DNA from: Diabrotica undecimpunctata
Lineage: Eukaryota; Arthropoda; Insecta; Coleoptera; Chrysomelidae
Direction of reading: 5' to 3'
DNA length: 64,000 nt
NCBI RefSeq assembly: GCF_040954645.1
Contig: NC_092807.1
Location: 49,980,991 to 50,044,990 of the forward strand
The position numbers were made by a program, and so were the translations under genes. Of the stretch, positions 57,906 through 64,000 are shown one piece after another. Below the pieces are notes generated by a model, which was not told the origin of the DNA, ran no database searches, and saw only the letters and a program-made list of their open reading frames with translations. Numbering within the stretch: position 1 is the first letter of the stretch; each line of letters opens with the position of its first letter.

Positions 57906-59038
57906 GAATAAAATTATTGTAGTCCTTTGTAACGAGTAATGCGCGATTACACGAACTTATCTTTGAAACGAATAGAGTTTTGACGGCAATATATTAACTA
58001 TAATTCAAAAATTTTATTATGATCTCCCAAGTTGTCAGTACAACAGTATATTATGGAACTTAGTAGAAAAAGAGCTAATTTACGTATTATCCGTTTAGAG
58101 AAAAATGTGACTGATCATTGAAATTTTGTCATTTAATTCGAAAGTAAATGTATTTTGGAAATTACAAAATTTATTTCAATATCAATTATTTCAAAAATCA
58201 TTACTTTAAAGTACCTATAGCATGTGTATTATTTTTGTTATCTTTTTTTAAGAAAGAAAGTTGAGCATAAGCCCTAACAAAATTAAAAGGTTGCTGAACA
58301 TTGATCTAAAGACGGTAATAAAACATTAAGAAAGAAATAATTTAGTTTCGTAGTAAAAATTAAATACTAATGAATTTACTGAAATTAAAATAGTCTGACA
58401 TTTATCAATTTTGTTGATGTCTTCTGCGTCAAAGCATGTAGATCCTTTGAAAGGAAGCTTTGTAATTCCCATTCTTTTATATATGACCTAAACTATGGCT
58501 TGTAGACCCATGCAGCCAGTTGGTTTTTTCTTTTTGTGTTAAACTCTGAGAATGCGTAGTGAAATGGATCTGGATTATTCCTATATTATCAAGTACATCC
58601 ACGTACCGAGGAGTTAACTAACCATTAGCTTAGGTTAAGGAAGATCACTTGATGAAGAACTTGTGAGAGGAATATCGGTCAGTTGAGGTTAAGGATATAT
58701 TAAAAGGTAATGCTAGTTCATCCCTTTACTGGAACATGTTATATGAATCCACACAGATTATCAGTTCCCTATTTAAAAGTAAAACTGTGAGACACATATA
58801 TAAAGAATACAAAGTAAATTAAAGTTATATATTATGTAGTTGTAATAAATGATCTTACTATCTTTTCACAATGGAGAATCACATGTATAAAAAAAGATAT
58901 TAAGTTTATAAAAAAAACGATAAGCCCATTGATTTAGATGCATTTTTAGTCTTACTAAAAGCAATAGAAGTGTACCATGCTAACCCTGTGCTTAACTTTA
59001 AATAGTACTATTGTTCTGAAGCTATTTTCTTGTGGCAT
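57906..59038. other. Nothing recognised
   Basis: AT-rich intergenic sequence. Confidence 0.4.
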
Positions 59039-59212
59039 TTTAAATTAATTTATATTTAAATGGGAATAAGCCACAATTAAAGGTTAAAATACGTTTATTG
59101 ACGTTTCAATTTCCACTTCGGAAATCGTTCCGAAGTGGAAATTGAAACGTCAATAAACGTATTTTAACCTTTAATTGTGGCTTATTCCCATTTAAATATA
59201 AATTAATTTAAA
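59039..59212. repeat. Perfect inverted repeat, 85-bp arms, 4-bp loop
   Basis: 59039-59123 and 59128-59212 are exact reverse complements around ATCG. Each arm holds AATGGGAATAAGCCACAATT and GACGTTTCAATTTCCACTTC, sequences that also occur as single diverged copies at 28358-28440 and 29560-29710 and partly at 6473-6539. No mismatch in 85 pairs. Confidence 0.97.
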
Positions 59213-59480
59213 TAGTACGTTGTTTAACAAAGGTTTGTTTAATAAAGGTATCTTTACGTGCCATCTCCATGGTGGAGGTTGACAAATCATTATGGCTATT
59301 CTGATCTTAGATGCCCTAAAAAGTTCGATAGATGAGCACCTCTACCATTTCCGCAAGTAGCGCAGCCAGGAGATTGTTCTCTTGTCTACACTTCCTTGCA
59401 TAACTAATTGAAGCACGTAATATCTTTGATAAGAAATGAAAGAAAGAAAGAAATGCGTTTGTAAAAATGAAAACAATTCT
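59213..59480 (-). repeat. Probable retrotransposon 3' UTR sequence
   Basis: Contains GCCATCTCCATGGTGGAGGTTG, reminiscent of 3' ends of beetle RTE-like elements; no coding part. Weak assignment. Confidence 0.3.
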
Positions 59481-59905
59481 TTGCAATACAGACCCTAGAT
59501 TATAACTGAGAGTAAGACCTCTGAGATGTTAGTGTTTTTGATACTACAATATGGATTGAAAGCTGGACACTGAAGCAAGTACTCAGAAATAAGCTACAGA
59601 CATTTGAAATGCGGTGTTACAGAAGGAGCTTAGAATAACATGGACTCGAAAGAAAACGAACACGGAAGTATTGCGAGAAATGGGCAATGAATACGAAATA
59701 ATAAATAAAATAAAAATAAGAATGTTACAATATTCGGGACATGTAATTAGGAGACAGCTGCATGAAATGCCAACATTGATAATACAGGGGAAATATAGGA
59801 ACAAGGAGAATGTCATGGTTGAAAAATATAAGGAACTGGTTTATAGATGCAGTTCAATAGAAATCTTCAGAGCAGTAAAAAACTTGAAGAAGAAGATTAT
59901 AAGAT
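59481..59905 (+). mobile_element. RTE-like 3' fragment
   Basis: Plus strand: WTLKQVLRNKLQTFEMRCYR, then RSLRITWTRKKTNTEVLREM, KIRMLQYSGHVIRRQLHEMP and SIEIFRAVKNLKKK. It is cut off where an opposite-strand fragment starts at about 59905. Confidence 0.8.
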
Positions 59906-60790
59906 TATTTGCGTACTCTTATGCATTTCTCTCATGACTTCATTATTGTTTGTTACATGGTCAATTTATGATATTTCAAGGATTCTTCCTGCATACCCAC
60001 AATTCAATAGTTTCCAATTTCTTAATTGTCGCCGCGTTCAGGGGCCACGCATCCATTCCATAAAGTAGCGACGAGAAAATTTAACACCTTGCCAACCTAA
60101 CTCTTAAATCCATCTTCAGATCTCTTCCTCAGTTTTTTATTTGTATGTGCACTCTAATTTATTTGGAGTAATCATTGATATTCAATCACTGTGATTGATT
60201 ATGGTGTCAAAATAGTTGCAAATATCTACTTGTTCAAGAGTGTTCCAATTAACTGGTAAACCTTCATTCCATATTCTTTTCTAATTATTGAGATTTTCTG
60301 TCACAATAACGTCATCCGCATGCCTAATGTTAATAGGTGACCTATTGACCGTTATTGCAGCAGTTTCCCCCTCAAGAAACTTCTCAAAATTTCTTCAGAG
60401 TATGCATGGAAGATAAGGGATAACAGCACACAGCCCTTAGACTTAAGACCACTTATTATAATCTCTGAAACAGACTTACATATCTTGGTTAACATCTAAG
60501 CATCTCTGGATTAATACCAAGGTCCATGTATTGTAATAATGTCAATAGTAATTCCCACTTTGAATGGTTTTTAGCGCATTTAGTACTTCTTCTATTGTAA
60601 TGCATCTTTCTCTCTTTCTCTGAACGGTATGTACTCTATTTTTCCTGTTTCGTATTCGAACATCTCTTCAATGTATCTATCCAGCGATTTAGTTTTTCTT
60701 CAGCCTCAATTATGGTGTTCACATGTTTGTCTAAAAGTGGCAAAATATGGTTTTTCGGTTGGAACACTGCCAGTTCTTTAACAGTTTAAT
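59905..60790 (-). pseudogene. RTE-like reverse transcriptase, opposite orientation
   Basis: Minus strand from about 60770: AEEKLNRWIDTLKRCSNTKQ (pre-RT), then LSLIFHAYSEEILR-like, HADDVIVTENLNN (catalytic box with YADD changed to HADD), VRLVRC and LLYGMDAWPLNAATIKKLET, then WTDHVTNNEVMREMHKST. It is decayed and lies tail to tail with the neighbouring plus-strand fragment. Confidence 0.78.
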
Positions 60791-61559
60791 GTAGGTTGGA
60801 CAAATCATAATTATTCTTCAATTTCAATACATTTTTCCTAAAACTGTTCTTTTGTTCCCTAAAAATTTTAAATCAGATTTGGTTGTTTAAGTTAATAGCA
60901 TGTTGAACCAAGACACAGGATTGCTTTGATTGATTATTGTCACTTTTTTGAGAAATTAAACGACCTTTAAGAGCTGCTAATTTAACCAATTTAACAGGAA
61001 CTACAATGATAAATCACATTAATTGGTTCTTGTGTAGAGAGAATCTTGGAAAATAAGTTCCCAATATTATTAGTGGTCTTTATGCCACTATTAATAGACA
61101 AAAAATGCAAACACTTTAGTGAGGTTGTCAGTAAATTGCGGTAAATAAAACAAGGAAGCATTGTGAGGAGTCAACCTGAAGAAACTTGCGAGTGATTGAT
61201 AGTGTGCAGTAGCACTGGCCCTGTTATTTTTCTCATATACCGTAGGTTCAAGATATGATAGACTACTGTGTTCTCCTAAACTGTACGAGCGGTATAAAGG
61301 GAGGCTATTATTTTTTAAAGATTATTAATAATTTCTCATAATCTAATAATAGTTTTCTGCTAATATTATTGGTACTGATATTGGAGTTATCATTCATATT
61401 AGTGAAATCTCGTATTATTTGTTAATATAAGGGAGCAAGTATTTTAAATTACGTGATGATTTTCATATCCCCTAAAGGTAAGGGTTCAAAATTAATTGGT
61501 TTCAATGTATCAACATCCTGCGTCTTATGGTTTCCTTACGTAAGTTAATTTAAGTAATA
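60791..61559. other. Nothing recognised
   Basis: AT-rich intergenic sequence. Confidence 0.4.
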
Positions 61560-61960
61560 GTAAACATAGAGGTGTTTCTATTTTGCCCGGAACATGAACT
61601 TCTTTCACAAGTAGCATATTCCTACACCGCCTATAGTCAGGTTGTCTTTCGTAAAATGAAACGGCGTTACAGAGTAAGCATTTCTGTAAGTCTAAAGAAC
61701 CGTTAACAAAAGTTTGATCCTTTTCACTTGTTTGTTTGTCCAGTGGCCAATCTCCATTGCAATGGACGTTGCTGGTTTATACTTTAAAAGTATTTTAGAG
61801 CATAAATTTTTACACATTATCCCTTTTTCTTTTAAACTATAATGGAGCAAATAAATACATACTGCAGTGCTTGAGGACATTGGTATTTTTTTCAGAAGCA
61901 AATATAGAACCTGTGTAGTGTGCACGTTCGCTAGCAACTAAATGCAATTTTTAAACAGCT
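61560..61960 (-). pseudogene. Unrecognised degenerate coding sequence
   Basis: Minus-strand islands in changing frames: LVASERAHYTGSIFASEKNT, then NGDWPLDKQTSEKDQTFVNG, CLLCNAVSFYERQPDYRRCR and NMLLVKEVHVPGKIETP. The composition is protein-like with a CxxC pair, but I do not recognise the family. Probably a dead transposon or retrogene. Confidence 0.3.
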
Positions 61961-62639
61961 ATTTTTCTACTAAAGTTTAGATAAATTTAATAAGTGATTT
62001 CTGAATTCCGCAACGTTAAGTAAACATTTTAACTTATAAAATGATGTTAATATGCTCATAAGACATAACAAAGAAGACTAACAAGCTTTATTTTATTGTC
62101 GAAAATACTCGTCTCCTGTCTCTAGTAGCCCAATAATTTTCTATAAAATAAGACATTGTGTATATTCCGTTGCATTTACTATCATTGTTTTTTGTAACTG
62201 ACTTCGTGACTGGCTGGGCCAGCATGGGCAGGATAGTTATATATTTTTAAGTGTCGGTAAATAGCTTTGACTTTATTTGTGCAAGTCAAATTGGTCATTC
62301 AAGGAAAACCAACCCTTATGATATTGTATTAAAATTGTTATATATTTTTGTAGAAATATTTTAAGTTTATTTTATATTTACTTTGTCCCTAGAAGCAGTA
62401 TCTTACATATTTATCCATGTGTATAAATATAGGGATAAGGAAAACATTCGTTAAAAATACATTTACATATGTTAGATTAACGTGCAAAAATAATATATTT
62501 GTATATTTCTGAATGTATAAAAATAAGTATTGATTAATTGTAAAAATATTTCATAATACGTTTTCGGCAAACAGTACAATTAAATATAAAAAAGTGTTTA
62601 TTGCGTTTAATTTTTTCTTTCCTATCTCCATTTACAAAA
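61961..62639. other. Nothing recognised
   Basis: AT-rich intergenic sequence. Confidence 0.4.
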
Positions 62640-63260
62640 AAGATTTCCTCACGTGTAGATGGTTCAAAAATGGACGGAAAAGTTTGATATGCTATATTCT
62701 GCCCGCAAAAAAAGTATAAAGATAAACAACAGATTACCTGACAAAATGACAACTTTCATAGTCATAGCTGAACTCATAGCAGTCAAAGAAGCCTACAAAA
62801 TATGTATGAATCAAAAAGAACTAAACTGTTATACTTACAGACTTACCGGTCTCTCAAACGGACGAAATGGCAGGGGCACTACAACAATTCAGACAAAGAC
62901 AAAAAAATATAAAAACATCCAACCTACACTTTCCTTCAAGACATGGTTTAAGTAACTTTCCAACAGAATCTTCATCAAAACTATTTGTCCAATAAGAAGC
63001 AATCATTGTATGACTCCAGTCTACAAAAGAAAAATGGGATTGGCAAGTAATAATAAATCTATATGTGGGGAGTTAGCTGATCTACAACAAATGCTGTCAG
63101 AATGTCCTTTACATTTTATTGAAATGTCAAATTTTTATAACAATTTCGTTCAGGTTAATGTTTAGTTACCTTTTAATCTAACATATCTTTTAGAGTCAAA
63201 GAATCTAGATCTATATAAAATTTTATACAGTGATATTAATTGTTTAAAATTAAAGCTCTG
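62640..63260 (+). pseudogene. Non-LTR retrotransposon, RNase H and C-terminal end
   Basis: Plus strand: INNRLPDKMTTFIVIAELIA then VKEAYKICMNQKELNCY, part of an RNase H domain (RLPDYxSIFxAELxAIxEAL). Then NHCMTPVYKRKMGLASNNKS, ICGELADLQQMLSECPLHFI (the GxxADLxHxLxxCP zinc-like tail of jockey/I-group elements), then SKNLDLYKILYSDINCL. Shifts between blocks. The A-rich stretch after it may be its tail. Confidence 0.78.
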
Positions 63261-63425
63261 ACAAAAAAAAACAAAAAATAAAAAAAATTACTAAAGATTA
63301 AAAAAAAATTTAATAAAATAAATAAAAAAAAGTTAGTAAGAAGATCTAAACCTCCGAGGTGTCGAATCGGGTTTATGTCTAAACGTAGTAATAAAAAAAG
63401 TAAAAAAAAATAAAGTAAAACAGAG
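63261..63425. repeat. A-rich low-complexity stretch
   Basis: Runs of A with short interruptions, one GC-richer piece near 63345-63385. Consistent with a poly-A tail region of the fragment before it. Confidence 0.5.
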
Positions 63426-64000
63426 TAAACAACTAGTAAATAAGTTTCCAACATGTCATGTCTTAACTATCAATGCAATACAATAGTTATAAATGTATAT
63501 ACTGCCGTCCTAAGCAAGAAGGCAGTATCTCCAATTTTTACAATTTTCGAGTTTGCTCTTTTATATGGGTTCTTATACAAGTAGTTAATATACCTAACAA
63601 AGCAGTAAGCGTTCATTCCTTGGTCTGGTAGACTATTAACATTGCAGTAACTCAACTTGTTGTTAGGCATTCCTTAGTTAAAAGGCAGTAAGTACCTTAT
63701 ACAAGCCTAAAAGGTAATATCTCCTACAGAAAATAGAGATACTGCTTTTTAATCTAGCACCTGCTTGAGTTTATCGCGACATGACCCACCACACATTTAT
63801 ATCACGATATCACAATTTTTAGTTTCTGTGTGTAAACAGTGAAGCCGGAAGCATGAGTAAGTTTCTTTCAGTTTATTCTAATTAGTCACACTGTGTGTAC
63901 GTGTTCATATCAATAATAAAGATTACAGTACATTTACTTCTTTCAAAAAGTTTTAGGCATGTATTATTATCGACTCGATTGTTAATAGGTCTATTGTCAT
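63426..64000. other. Nothing firmly recognised; small palindromes
   Basis: ATACTGCC at 63499 pairs with GGCAGTAT at 63521-63528, and related AGATACTGC and GGCAGTA pieces recur to about 63750. Possibly the start of a MITE-like sequence; not resolved. Confidence 0.35.

Overview
The window looks like a piece of a large, AT-rich, repeat-loaded insect genome. Beetle is my best guess, from the mix of piggyBac, hAT, Tc1/mariner, Penelope-like and RTE-like elements and the large introns, but the sequence does not prove the order. No rRNA, tRNA or CRISPR array was seen.

Only one host gene is supported: a plus-strand gene for the B56 (B') regulatory subunit of protein phosphatase 2A. Seven coding exons are visible (4537-4736, 11045-11220, 23946-24207, 25449-25739, 30877-31106, 38958-39135, 47880-48023). 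They join in frame into 492 residues and a stop codon. The 5' exon(s) lie left of the window. Residue choices and the C-terminal RRKSELPQD motif place it with vertebrate gamma/delta and Drosophila well-rounded (wrd), not with widerborst. Visible introns run from 1.2 to 12.7 kb and are filled with mobile-element debris.

Layout: 1-4481 is a minus-strand Ty3/gypsy LTR retrotransposon with 5' LTR, primer binding site, gag with an N-terminal SAP-like domain, and a pol broken by an internal deletion; its 3' end is off the window. 5260-10570 holds non-LTR and Penelope-like (PLE) remains, a long TA microsatellite and a SINE-like repeat. 11.7-16.7 kb holds Tc1, mariner, a TA-flanked MITE and a hAT with target-site duplication. 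17.1-23.4 kb holds a non-LTR element, a MADF-like fragment, two diverged copies of an uncharacterised transposon-like gene family, a PLE endonuclease fragment and a fold-back MITE. 26-30 kb holds a hammerhead-ribozyme-like motif, a reverse transcriptase and another PLE endonuclease. 31.7-38.7 kb holds a DDE transposon, three inverted-repeat elements including a hAT, and a 132-bp tandem repeat. 39-47.7 kb holds non-LTR fragments, a long fold-back element, a hAT-type MITE and a transposase helix-turn-helix fragment.

Beyond the PP2A stop codon (48024-64000) I see no second host gene. This part has SINE-like and RTE-like remains, a full-length but dead piggyBac inserted in a non-LTR fragment, a Tc1-like transposase, a perfect 85-bp-arm hairpin, two tail-to-tail RTE fragments, and the RNase H tail of another non-LTR element.

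The best leads are the hammerhead-like motif, the perfect hairpin and its relation to sequences around a PLE fragment, the uncharacterised gene family, the possible alternative PP2A exon, and the well-dated nested insertions. All calls come from reading and hand translation, with no database search.
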